From positions 1-64,000 of the forward strand of contig JAFGOE010000107.1 in NCBI GenBank assembly GCA_016926625.1: a stretch of 64,000 nucleotides of DNA, read 5' to 3'. Below, piece after piece: positions 45,787 through 54,722 of the stretch. Below the pieces are notes generated by a model. The model did no database searches. It saw only the letters and a list, made by a program, of their open reading frames with translations, and had not been told where the DNA came from. The translations under genes and the position numbers were made by a program. This DNA comes from Candidatus Zhuqueibacterota bacterium (GTDB lineage Bacteria; Zhuqueibacterota; Zhuqueibacteria; Thermofontimicrobiales; Thiofontviventaceae). The stretch's first letter is position 1; every line of letters starts with the position of its first letter.

Positions 45787-47196
45787 ATGGAAACAGTGTC
45801 AGGAATGGACAAAATCACGATGCTAGTTTACTTAATCGCTGCCATTCTGTTTATACTCGGTTTAAAGAATTTAAGCTCCCCAAAGACTGCCAGACGCGGA
45901 AACCGCCTTTCCATGCTCGGGATGTTCCTCGCTGTCGTGATGACAGCGTTCAAAATTATCGATCCTGTTTATGTTCTCATCGGATTGGTTATCGGTTCAG
46001 CCATCGGCGCCATCTCGGCCAAAAGGGTTCAGATGACCGCTATGCCGCAGATGGTGGCGATATTCAATGGATTCGGAGGCGGAGCATCTACGCTGGTCGC
46101 TTTTTCTGAGTACCTCAGTCTCAACAGCGGTTATCAAACTCTTGATTTCAGCATCACCGTCGTGCTCAGTATACTGGTAGGTACGGTTACTTTCTTTGGT
46201 AGTATGATCGCCTTTGCAAAACTCGAAGGGATTATGCGCGGTTCGCCGATTACGTTCAAAGGTCAGCAACTCGTCAACGCGGTACTGTTATCATTCATCT
46301 TAATTATCGGTGCCTTTTTCGTCATGGCGCTCGGAGGTGTCAGTATATTTTCTCAGATACCACCGTGGGCCTATCTGATCATTATCGCCATCTTATCGAT
46401 GATTCTGGGAGTAACATCGGTCATTCCCATCGGCGGTGCCGATATGCCGGTGGTCATATCGCTTCTAAACTCGTATTCCGGACTGGCGGCGGCGTTCACG
46501 GGTTTTGTTTTATCGAATTACGTCTTGATCATCAGTGGCGCCCTGGTCGGCGCATCGGGACTCATCCTGACGAATATCATGTGCAAGGCGATGAATAGAT
46601 CGCTTACCAACGTGCTCTTTGCGGCAGTTGGAAAAGAGGCTGGATCCAGTACACAGGGCGAACAGCGTACCGTCACCCGATACACGGGTACGGATGCAGC
46701 AGTGATGCTCGAAAACGCTCAATCGATCATCATCATCCCGGGGTACGGTCTCGCCGTGGCTCAGGCACAGCATGTACTCCATGAGATGGCTACATTGCTC
46801 ATGGAACGTGGCAAGGATGTTAAGTACGCGATTCATCCGGTCGCTGGTCGCATGCCCGGACACATGAACGTGCTTATGGCAGAGGCTAATGTCCCCTATG
46901 ACTATCTATATGAGATGGACGAAATCAACGATGATTTCCAGCATACAGACGTGGCGCTGGTCATCGGAGCCAACGATGTCATCAATCCTGCCGCACGTTA
47001 CAAGAAGGATTCGGCCCTGTACGGCATGCCCATATTAAACGCGGATAAGGCGAATACCATCATGATCATCAAACGAAGTTTAGGAGCGGGATTCGCTGGC
47101 GAACAGAATGAGTTGTTTTACGATCCGAAAACGATGATGGTGTTCGGCGATGCAAAGAAGATGTTAATGGAAATCGTCAATAATCTAAAAGCATAG
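45787..47196 (+). CDS. pntB: NAD(P) transhydrogenase subunit beta
   Basis: 469 residues, starting 11 bp after pntAB. About nine membrane helices make the N-terminal channel half (with IGADMPVVISLLNSYSGLAAAFTGF-like GGADMPVVISLLNSYSG). The C-terminal domain binds NADP(H): IIIPGYGLAVAQAQ, AIHPVAGRMPGHMNVLMAEA, VIGANDVINPAA and IKRSLGAGFAGEQNELF. Complete and normal in length. It ends the three-gene operon; no clear terminator follows. Confidence 0.97.
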   Translation: METVSGMDKITMLVYLIAAILFILGLKNLSSPKTARRGNRLSMLGMFLAVVMTAFKIIDPVYVLIGLVIGSAIGAISAKRVQMTAMPQMVAIFNGFGGGASTLVAFSEYLSLNSGYQTLDFSITVVLSILVGTVTFFGSMIAFAKLEGIMRGSPITFKGQQLVNAVLLSFILIIGAFFVMALGGVSIFSQIPPWAYLIIIAILSMILGVTSVIPIGGADMPVVISLLNSYSGLAAAFTGFVLSNYVLIISGALVGASGLILTNIMCKAMNRSLTNVLFAAVGKEAGSSTQGEQRTVTRYTGTDAAVMLENAQSIIIIPGYGLAVAQAQHVLHEMATLLMERGKDVKYAIHPVAGRMPGHMNVLMAEANVPYDYLYEMDEINDDFQHTDVALVIGANDVINPAARYKKDSALYGMPILNADKANTIMIIKRSLGAGFAGEQNELFYDPKTMMVFGDAKKMLMEIVNNLKA

Positions 47197-47321
47197 TTTG
47201 CTAACAGGAAAAAGGATCACGTATGATCGATTTGAAGTGACATTGATGTTTTTATAGAAAAACAGTAAGAGATACAATCAACAAATTAAATAACAGAATA
47301 AGAAAAAGTATGGAGACAGTT

Positions 47322-49466
47322 ATGCGGAAACTAGCAGGAGTTTTACTTATGGTCATGTTTTTATCCACTGCGATACAGGCCGAAGAGGGTATGTGGCTGT
47401 TGAATCAGCTCGAAGGTCTGAATCTTGAGAAGGAGGGTTTAGAAATACCTCTCGAAAAAATTTACAACCCCGAACAACCTTCCCTTGTGGACGCCATCGT
47501 TTGGCTGGGAGGATGCAGTGCCTCATTTGTATCCGGGGACGGATTAATCCTTACCAATCATCATTGTGCATATTCTGCCCTGCAGAGGGCTTCGACGGAG
47601 GAAAATAATTACATCAAAGACGGATTCCTGGCGAAGACAAGGGCAGAGGAGATTGAGGCCAGAGGCGTCAATGCTCATGTTTTACAACAGATGAAAGAGG
47701 TCACCGATGATGTGTTAAAAGTGGTCAAAAAGGTCAGCGATCCACTGGAACGTGATAAAAAGATCAGAGAACGCATCAAGACGATGACCGAGAAGATCGA
47801 AGGTAAGAGAGACGATTTGGAGGCCAGGATCGTCGACATGTATAACGGCAAGCAGTATTATCTGTTCGTCTTTAAAAAATACCAGGATGTGCGAATTGTC
47901 TTCGCTCCGCCGAGTTCGATCGGCAATTATGGTGACGATATCGATAACTGGATGTGGCCTCGTCATACGGGCGATTTCACCTATCTGCGTGCTTATATGG
48001 CACCGAACGGGGATGGCGCAAAATATAGCGAGAATAACGTGCCTGTGAAACCCAAAAATTATCTGAGGATAGCCAGCGGGCACCTGAAGGAGGGAGATTT
48101 TACGTTTATACTGGGATTTCCGGGAAATACGACACGATGGAGGACATCGAACTCGGTGCGCTGGAATCTGCAGAATAATTATCCTCAATCGATCAGGAAT
48201 TTCAGCGAGATCATTGATTTGATGGATGAAATCACCAAAGATTCTCCGGAGGGGAAAATAAAGGTCGCCAATTTGCGGACCGGCCTCGCGAACGTCCTGA
48301 AAAATTATCAGGGCAGAGTGACGGTCATGAATAAAACAAATTTTCTGCAAAAGAAGATCGAGTTCGAGAATGAATTGATGGCAGAGATAAATAAGAGCGA
48401 GGAGTTAAAAACGAAGTACGGCACTGTTCTGAAGGATATAGAGGCACTCTATGCGCAACTTGCAGAGACGAAGGATAAAGACGACGCTATTCAAGCGTTC
48501 AACATTTCGGGTACGTTGCTGGGTATCGCAAGACAGGCCTACAGTATCGCCAGGGAGAGAGAGAAACCAAAGGCAGAAAAAGACCCCGGTTTTTCAGAGA
48601 AAGATGTCGAGAGAAACGTGGAGCAGTTGCACCTGAGATATTACGGTTACTATGAACCGTTTGACCGGGCGATGCTGAAGCGTATCCTCGCTCAGAGCAA
48701 AGAATTGCCGGATGAATCGAGGATTAAGGGATTGGATTATGTGCTAAAACACGAGACGCCGTCGATCGACGAATTCGTGGATGAGGCCTTTTCCAAGACC
48801 AAACTGGCGGACTTAGATTATGCAAAATCGCTGTTCAGCAAGACATCGAAGGAGCTGGAGGCTGAGAACGATCCACTTATTAATCTGGTGGCGGCGATCT
48901 ATGATGAAGCGGATGAGATGAGCAAGTCATCCGAAAAGTTCAACGCAGCGATCACAGAGTTGCGGAAGCAATATATCGATGCTCTGTACTCATGGAAAGG
49001 AAGCACTCTTTATCCCGATGCCAACAGCACCATACGGTTCACCTATGGCCATGTCGTTGGATACGATCCTGCGGACGCCGTAATATATAAGCCGTTTACC
49101 ACCTTGAAAGGTGTGATCGAGAAGAACACGGGAGTCGAACCGTTCGATATGCCCTTAAAGCTGGAACAACTATGGAAGGATAGGGATTTCGGACGATGGA
49201 TGGATCCAAATCTGAATGATGTGCCGGTCGACTTCACGCATCGTTGCGACATCACAGGAGGCAATAGCGGAAGCGCGGTGATGAACGGGAAGGGAGAGTT
49301 GATAGGACTCGCGTTTGATGGCAATTACGAGGCGATGTCCAGCGATTGGCAGTACGACTATGATATTCAGCGTACCATATCGGTGGATATTCGCTATGTG
49401 ATGTTTATAACGGAGAAGTTTACGGGCGCTGATCATTTGTTGAAGGAAATGAAAGTAACAGAATAA
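47322..49466 (+). CDS. Exported S46-family dipeptidyl-peptidase, DPP7-like
   Basis: 714 residues from ATG 47,322 (GGAG 6 nt upstream; an ATG four codons earlier overlaps that site). A signal peptide ends AIQA. The S46 triad is visible: His in LILTNHHCA, Asp in GDDIDNWMWPRHTGDF, Ser in CDITGGNSGSAVMNGKGE. After the Ser, the segment LAFDGNYEAMSSDW has Gly in the position where, to my recollection, DPP7 has Gly and the acidic-specific DPP11 has Arg. I therefore infer removal of N-terminal dipeptides with hydrophobic P1 residues. S46 enzymes are periplasmic or surface enzymes of peptide-feeding FCB bacteria. A terminator follows at 49,657-49,694. Confidence 0.92.
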   Translation: MRKLAGVLLMVMFLSTAIQAEEGMWLLNQLEGLNLEKEGLEIPLEKIYNPEQPSLVDAIVWLGGCSASFVSGDGLILTNHHCAYSALQRASTEENNYIKDGFLAKTRAEEIEARGVNAHVLQQMKEVTDDVLKVVKKVSDPLERDKKIRERIKTMTEKIEGKRDDLEARIVDMYNGKQYYLFVFKKYQDVRIVFAPPSSIGNYGDDIDNWMWPRHTGDFTYLRAYMAPNGDGAKYSENNVPVKPKNYLRIASGHLKEGDFTFILGFPGNTTRWRTSNSVRWNLQNNYPQSIRNFSEIIDLMDEITKDSPEGKIKVANLRTGLANVLKNYQGRVTVMNKTNFLQKKIEFENELMAEINKSEELKTKYGTVLKDIEALYAQLAETKDKDDAIQAFNISGTLLGIARQAYSIAREREKPKAEKDPGFSEKDVERNVEQLHLRYYGYYEPFDRAMLKRILAQSKELPDESRIKGLDYVLKHETPSIDEFVDEAFSKTKLADLDYAKSLFSKTSKELEAENDPLINLVAAIYDEADEMSKSSEKFNAAITELRKQYIDALYSWKGSTLYPDANSTIRFTYGHVVGYDPADAVIYKPFTTLKGVIEKNTGVEPFDMPLKLEQLWKDRDFGRWMDPNLNDVPVDFTHRCDITGGNSGSAVMNGKGELIGLAFDGNYEAMSSDWQYDYDIQRTISVDIRYVMFITEKFTGADHLLKEMKVTE

Positions 49467-49656
49467 AACCGCTGCTGAGCTATCCGAGCGTTTTTCATCA
49501 GTACAAAACGCAACTGAACGTATCGGGATAATAGACAGGAAGCAGGTGTTTATTTTTGAGCGAAATTAGCATTTGAACAAATTCTTATAAGTCGGTATCC
49601 GACAGCGCCATCGCAGCATGGCGCAAGGTTATCTAAGGATTATCATTTTGAACTAC

Positions 49657-49694
49657 AGGATCATGATGCCGTCAATCGCATCATGATCCTTGTT
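49657..49694 (+). terminator. Hairpin terminator after the S46 peptidase gene
   Basis: Perfect 13-bp stem AGGATCATGATGC / GCATCATGATCCT (49,657-49,669 and 49,678-49,690), 8-nt loop, followed by TGTTTTA. It lies 190 bp past the stop and 60 bp before trmB. Confidence 0.8.
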
Positions 49695-49753
49695 TTATCG
49701 CACAATGCGTGCTTATGACAGACATTTTATCTGGAATTATCGGTCAGGGAGTT

Positions 49754-50398
49754 ATGGCGAAGAGGAAACGAGAACATTACGCTGAATTAATGAGCTTTGA
49801 TAATGTGTTGAAAAATCCGCCTGAGATGAGAGGCAAATGGCGAGAAAGTGTCTTCAAGAACATGCGACCTGTCGTTGCAGAACTAGCTTGCGGGAAAGCG
49901 GAATATGCACTGGCCCTGGCACGCAGATTTCCCGAAAACAACTATATCGGAGTCGATAAGAAAGGGGCCCGGTTATGGTCAGGAGCGAAGACAGCGATAG
50001 AGGAGAATATCACGAACCTGTTCTTTCTGATGATTTTAATTCAGGAGATAACCGATTATTTCGCCGAAAAGGAGGTCGATGAACTATTTATCACCTTCCC
50101 GGATCCGTATCCCAAATCGCGGCATGCAAAACATCGTCTGACTTCGATAAACTTTCTGGAGAAGTATCGAAAGATCCTGAAACGTGGTGCATCGATCCAC
50201 TTGAAAACGGATGATGCAGTTTTATATGAATATTCCATCAACCAGATTATGGAATTCGGTGGGAATATCCATGAATCGATCGATGATATATACTCCCTGC
50301 AACAAATCGATGAGATAATCACCTTCAAAACGACCTACGAAAAAAGACATCTCGCGCTGGGCAGAAGAATCAGATATCTGCGTTTTACTTTAAGTTAG
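49754..50398 (+). CDS. trmB: tRNA (guanine-N7-)-methyltransferase TrmB
   Basis: 214 residues from ATG 49,754, chosen because MAKRKREHYAELMSFDNVL matches the usual TrmB N-terminus; in-frame GTG 49,709 and ATG 49,715 upstream would add unrelated residues, though the ribosome site at 49,746 is tight to 49,754. TrmB makes m7G46 in tRNA with SAM. Motifs: VAELACGKAEYALALA (SAM loop), NYIGVDKKG, the catalytic-region TFPDPYPKSRHAKHRL, and the closing TTYEKRHLALGRRIRYL. The PDPW usual in the family is PDPY here. It ends close to and converges with the LKR gene. Confidence 0.92.
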   Translation: MAKRKREHYAELMSFDNVLKNPPEMRGKWRESVFKNMRPVVAELACGKAEYALALARRFPENNYIGVDKKGARLWSGAKTAIEENITNLFFLMILIQEITDYFAEKEVDELFITFPDPYPKSRHAKHRLTSINFLEKYRKILKRGASIHLKTDDAVLYEYSINQIMEFGGNIHESIDDIYSLQQIDEIITFKTTYEKRHLALGRRIRYLRFTLS

Positions 50399-50417
50399 CA
50401 GCATTGTATGAATCGGC

Positions 50418-51725
50418 TTAAATATGACCGACATATTTTTCCAAATACCTATATTTCGGTGTGAGCTCCCCATTGTGGACGATGACTGCATTCTGCAGTT
50501 CAGGGGACAATGCGCTCTGATCAAGCGATTTTGAGAAATCGGCTTGCAGCAGATCGGGCATAAATGGCTTGAGCTGATTGCTGAAGAACGTCGATGAATC
50601 GTTCGGCAATTCACATGGCAGATTGTCTATCGCCAGCATCACGATTCCTTTCCCCTTATATCCATCGGTGATAGACCTGGTATATGGATCACAGAGGTAA
50701 GCTGGATCACCAGAATTAGTCGTTTTTACATTGCATTCGATGGATCCATTTACATCACATGTGATATCGGCGATTCCTTCTAATTTTGTGTGGCCCGCGG
50801 TGTAGCATTGTTTAAGCGAATCCCAGGTCACAAATCTGGGATATTTGTTCTCCCAGTAGATGGCATTTAACAGGATCGAGATATGAGGCAGATATTGATC
50901 GAACTGGCTCTGATATGTCTCCGGATTGGAATAATATTCCTGAAGGTTGAAATCGCCGCCGTCCGTTTTACGCACCAGGTCGTTTTCCTTAAATACGCAG
51001 AGGTAGACCTCATGTCGTGTTTGTTCACTCCGCGTCAGCGAGGGTAACTCGGCAGGAGCGACGCGTTTGATCGGCAGAACATCCAGAATATTTTGGACAC
51101 CTTTGGAGACGTTGCCATAGCCAAGCAGGCCAAACACCAACGGTGATAGTTCAGACGGGATGCCCTGTTTCTTTATATCATGACTCAGCAGTTGCAGATG
51201 ATTTTTAGCATCCTGGACCGATGAGTATTCGATCGCTTGTTTCAGTTGTGAGAACGGTGTGTTGATACCACAATGTTTCCAATATTTCCCCATCAGCCAC
51301 AGGATATTGATGGCACCGGCATCGCCGGCATATGGTCCGAAATAAACCGATCGCCGACCGTTTACATCGATGATCTTTTCGTAATCGATGAGAGTCGACT
51401 TCAACGACATAATTTTTTTAAGCATAGGCATATTGGCTGGCTGGCCTTTGATGGTATGCGAGAAGAAGACATAGATCTTATTGGGTTGCAGTTTCTCGAC
51501 AGGGATCTCTTTGATCCCGAGTATAATTTCTCCGGGTGTCATGTCATCGCAGATGTGCGCGCCGACTTTTTCGTACAGATTCTCCGGGAAAAATCGTTTG
51601 TCCGACCTCTGCACGTAGGCTTGCGCTCCTGTCTTTTCGATGATCTCCCGCAAATCGTCCGGAGTAAGCGGTGTCCTTCTTTCATAGATATTCTTATCTT
51701 CTGCTCGAATCAATAATTTGTGCAT
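50418..51725 (-). CDS. Saccharopine-forming lysine-ketoglutarate reductase, animal AASS-type LKR domain
   Basis: 435 residues from ATG 51,725 (AGGAA 7 nt upstream; an in-frame ATG 27 bp earlier is less likely). It condenses lysine and 2-oxoglutarate to saccharopine. The sequence follows the LKR half of the eukaryotic AASS protein: LIRAEDKNIYERRTPLTP, VFFSHTIKGQPANMPMLKK, LIDYEKIIDVNGRR, FGPYAGDAGAIN, GLLGYGNVSKGVQNIL, DITCDVNGSIE, VMLAIDNLPCELP and the closing NGELTPKYRYL. In animals this is fused to SDH; here it is a separate gene 93 bp downstream of SDH on the same strand. Confidence 0.88.
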   Translation of the reverse strand: MHKLLIRAEDKNIYERRTPLTPDDLREIIEKTGAQAYVQRSDKRFFPENLYEKVGAHICDDMTPGEIILGIKEIPVEKLQPNKIYVFFSHTIKGQPANMPMLKKIMSLKSTLIDYEKIIDVNGRRSVYFGPYAGDAGAINILWLMGKYWKHCGINTPFSQLKQAIEYSSVQDAKNHLQLLSHDIKKQGIPSELSPLVFGLLGYGNVSKGVQNILDVLPIKRVAPAELPSLTRSEQTRHEVYLCVFKENDLVRKTDGGDFNLQEYYSNPETYQSQFDQYLPHISILLNAIYWENKYPRFVTWDSLKQCYTAGHTKLEGIADITCDVNGSIECNVKTTNSGDPAYLCDPYTRSITDGYKGKGIVMLAIDNLPCELPNDSSTFFSNQLKPFMPDLLQADFSKSLDQSALSPELQNAVIVHNGELTPKYRYLEKYVGHI

Positions 51726-51818
51726 AGGTAAATTCCTGTCCTTGATATTCATGATTATAATATGGTGTGCAATCTCCTTGTAAACGGAATAGATGACACG
51801 ACGAATTCTTATGTGTAA

Positions 51819-53141
51819 TTACAGACGGTGACGCTGATGAACGAGTTTAATGTTGAGTTCCTCGAGTTCAGCTAAAACCGGTTCGTAAATTTCAGGAAGC
51901 ACGGGTATGTGCACACCCGTCACCTTTATCTCTCCGTTCAGGATCAATTTAGTCGCAATCGCTGCCGGTAGAGAGACGGTGCGGGACATCGAACTGTCGC
52001 CGTAGGAAATACCTTTGTCCACGAGGGTAGCGGTGATTTTCTCAGTCCTGTCATCCGGATATTCGGCGATAAATTCGTGATGCTGAATGAGCAAGTCCAC
52101 TTCGCCGGTTGTAAAAATAAGTTTGTTTTGTAATATATAAGCGAACATATCGAAAACTGACCCTTCGTTCAGTGGGAGCAATTCATTACTGAAGAGACCC
52201 AACCACTTCATTTTATGCATGGTGACAGAGTGCTGCGGAATATGCAGGAATGTAGCCACATCGCGTTCCAGGTGCTTACCATTGCTGTTTGCCAGGTGTG
52301 CTATGACGGATGCCGGCGGGACTTTGCTGAAATCATAGCGGCGATCCTGATTCAGGAGTCCGATTTTTTTAAAGTTATTCCAGGTTTCGCAATGTCCGAT
52401 ATTGCGTAAAGTACCCCGATACATGCTTTCTGCGTCGGGGATGTTATACAGTTCCAGATAGGGTATCGCGTCCCTGTTGACGTAGGCTTCGAATGTACCG
52501 GTGTTCGGAATATCGATAAACCAGTAATGTTCGAATAATTTTTCGGCTGGAATCTCGATGATCTTACCGTCTCTTAAGTATTTGCCCGCGGAATTGGTAG
52601 CCAGCATGACGCCCACCGGACTCCAGGAGAACTTATATCCCAACGGATTTGTGTTGTGTTCCATCGAGGGCAATCCGCCGCAATATGAATAGAAACTCTT
52701 TATTTTTCCACCGTGGTTCTGTACACTTTGGATGACTTTCATGGCAGCCATGTGGTCGATACCGGGATCCACCCCTATTTCATTTAGAAAGATAAGCTTC
52801 CTTTGTTTCACCTCGTCGTCGAGTGCCCTCATTTCCGGTTTTACATACGAGGCTGTCACCAGGTTGACATTCGATTCCAGACAAATTTTAGCGACCTTTA
52901 AATGGTAAATCCAGGGTAATAAACTGACGACAATGTCGGATTCCCTGATCGTTTTGCTGAGCAGGTCGGTGTCGTCAACCCCTAATTGCATGGCCGTGCC
53001 GTTTGGATGTCCTGCTGTCAGGGCGACGGCTTTCTCTTTAACGATGTCGGCCACGGTCACAGCAAAATCGGGTTGATTCAACAAATAATGTACTAATGGA
53101 CGAGCGACTAACCCGGCACCGAACACTAATATTTGCTTCAT
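51819..53141 (-). CDS. Saccharopine dehydrogenase (glutamate-forming, SDH)
   Basis: 440 residues. It oxidises saccharopine to glutamate and aminoadipate semialdehyde. The N-terminal Rossmann domain is KQILVFGAGLVARPLVHYLL, and the SDH/LYS9 family motifs follow: VVSLLPWIYHLKVAKICLE, NLVTASYVKPEMRALD, FLNEIGVDPGIDHMAA, YSYCGGLPS, NPLGYKFSWSPVGV and GLFSNELLPL. First gene of the two-gene minus-strand unit with LKR. The pair would degrade lysine to aminoadipate semialdehyde; run backwards it could belong to aminoadipate lysine synthesis, but the AASS-type LKR favours breakdown. Confidence 0.9.
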   Translation of the reverse strand: MKQILVFGAGLVARPLVHYLLNQPDFAVTVADIVKEKAVALTAGHPNGTAMQLGVDDTDLLSKTIRESDIVVSLLPWIYHLKVAKICLESNVNLVTASYVKPEMRALDDEVKQRKLIFLNEIGVDPGIDHMAAMKVIQSVQNHGGKIKSFYSYCGGLPSMEHNTNPLGYKFSWSPVGVMLATNSAGKYLRDGKIIEIPAEKLFEHYWFIDIPNTGTFEAYVNRDAIPYLELYNIPDAESMYRGTLRNIGHCETWNNFKKIGLLNQDRRYDFSKVPPASVIAHLANSNGKHLERDVATFLHIPQHSVTMHKMKWLGLFSNELLPLNEGSVFDMFAYILQNKLIFTTGEVDLLIQHHEFIAEYPDDRTEKITATLVDKGISYGDSSMSRTVSLPAAIATKLILNGEIKVTGVHIPVLPEIYEPVLAELEELNIKLVHQRHRL

Positions 53142-53331
53142 AGACTACTCCATATTAATTCTTGATTCGCCTCGACGGATAATATTTAGCCATGTTTTAT
53201 ACAGGTCTGCTAGTAATAGAGAATATAGAATATAATAAAAATAAACATGAAATCAATGAAAAAAAATCAAATAATGACGTTGTGATACAGGAAAAGAGGG
53301 AAAGGTTCATGAATATAGACTGAGAATTTTC

Positions 53332-53360
53332 TTGCATTTAATTATTGGATGAGTTATGTT
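53332..53360 (+). promoter_or_regulatory. Possible promoter of the exported protein gene
   Basis: TTGCAT at 53,332-53,337, 17-bp spacer, TATGTT at 53,355-53,360. Each hexamer matches about four of six positions. It lies in the 299-bp divergent gap between the SDH gene and the gene at 53,441, which otherwise holds only AT-rich sequence. Confidence 0.35.
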
Positions 53361-53440
53361 AATGATAACTTGAACCATGTGCAGTGCCATCTTTTGTACA
53401 CAGAAATTGAGTTAATGATAAAGGAGGGTAGGTAGTCATC

Positions 53441-54505
53441 ATGTATAAGCAGATGATACGTTGTTGTGTTGTTTTCTTTCTTTTCGTTCTGATAATCGTC
53501 CCTGTTTTCGGACAGGAGAGGATGATACTGGTTCCTCAGATGGTGGAAACGCCGGAGTTAATCTATCAGGATCACGATGATGTGTGCCGAAATATGATCA
53601 TTTTCCTTGAGGATGGTGATGTCGAAAACGCTGCCGATAGTCTGAAGAAAATGCTGATCGAAGCAGGTTTAAAAATCAAAAAAAATGATTATTACATCGT
53701 TGTCGTCAATTACCACTCCAATAAGAATATAATCGGAATGTTCCATGGTGACAAATCGTTCCAGGATACGCGATTATATGGATTAGGATCCGATTCGTTG
53801 TTTTATGTGTTTGTCACGGACGACAGCACGATGAAATCATCGGTGTCTGCTATCGTAACCAGGAAGGATTCCAATTTTTCCAAAAATTTAGGTGAATTTC
53901 TCTCCCTTTTTCAATTAGGCGGAGTTTTAGGTGTGAGACCGTTGGCACTGGACAAGATAACGGCCTATATATCGGTCCGCAAGTTTGAAGTACCGAAAAA
54001 ATTTCAAAAGAACTGTGATATCACCATCGTTGCGATGAACGAGAGCAAGAATAAAGAGCTTGTCAGGGCGATATTCGACAATAGTTCGAAAGAGAGATGG
54101 AGTTACGGTGTCGCCAGTGCGGTGACCACGGTTAACGATATCGACTATGAAATCGACAACGGAGCGATCTCGATCAGACCGAAGTCCAAAGGTGATTTTG
54201 CGACGTTCGGCGTAATCAATTATCATTTCAAGGCAGTGGATACGAAATCGAAAACCTTCAGCACGTCGATACATCTGATGGGTGGATTACGAACATCAAC
54301 CACGTTCGAGCCCATTTTAGGGCTGGGCGGAGGCCTTCCGATCCCTTATATTAACTTGCATCTATTCGCGGGCTATAGCTTTGAATTCGCTCAGATATTA
54401 AAGGAAGGCGTACGAGTCTGCGATATCGTCACGTCGAATAAAGATCCATTTAAGTTGAAGGTGAGAGGTAAACCGAGGTTTGGAATAGAGATCCAGTTTC
54501 CTTAA
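53441..54505 (+). CDS. Exported protein of unknown function with possible outer-membrane C-terminus
   Basis: 354 residues. A signal peptide (about 1-26, ending VFG) is clear. No known family is recognised. The middle is mixed alpha/beta; the last ~90 residues alternate polar and hydrophobic residues with glycine-rich turns (GLGGGLPIPYINLHLFAGYSFEF) and end in RFGIEIQFP, so a small membrane-embedded or barrel-like sheet is possible. A GGAGGG site lies 13-19 nt upstream of the ATG, which is far. It stands alone between the lysine pair and the MFS gene. Confidence 0.7.
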   Translation: MYKQMIRCCVVFFLFVLIIVPVFGQERMILVPQMVETPELIYQDHDDVCRNMIIFLEDGDVENAADSLKKMLIEAGLKIKKNDYYIVVVNYHSNKNIIGMFHGDKSFQDTRLYGLGSDSLFYVFVTDDSTMKSSVSAIVTRKDSNFSKNLGEFLSLFQLGGVLGVRPLALDKITAYISVRKFEVPKKFQKNCDITIVAMNESKNKELVRAIFDNSSKERWSYGVASAVTTVNDIDYEIDNGAISIRPKSKGDFATFGVINYHFKAVDTKSKTFSTSIHLMGGLRTSTTFEPILGLGGGLPIPYINLHLFAGYSFEFAQILKEGVRVCDIVTSNKDPFKLKVRGKPRFGIEIQFP

Positions 54506-54722
54506 GTAAACAACGCTTATAAGCGATGTTATTTATCATTTGGCTAGCAGAGTCTGGAGTATGCTGTATAATTTTAGCTAACTTCGTTTTGCTGAGCTCT
54601 ACTGCGGGAAATGTCTTTATTTATAGAGGTCCATTTAAAGTGTGTTCGTGGTGGATTTGGATCATGCGATCAATTATTAACTAAGATCAGCTGTAATATT
54701 AAATTGTGCGAGAAAAACGACA

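Noticed and set aside
47715-48350. 211-codon frame on the minus strand within the S46 peptidase gene
   Set aside because: Antisense shadow; the plus-strand frame has the intact S46 motifs.
51273-51716. 147-codon plus-strand frame opposite the LKR gene
   Set aside because: Antisense shadow of a strongly matching LKR protein.
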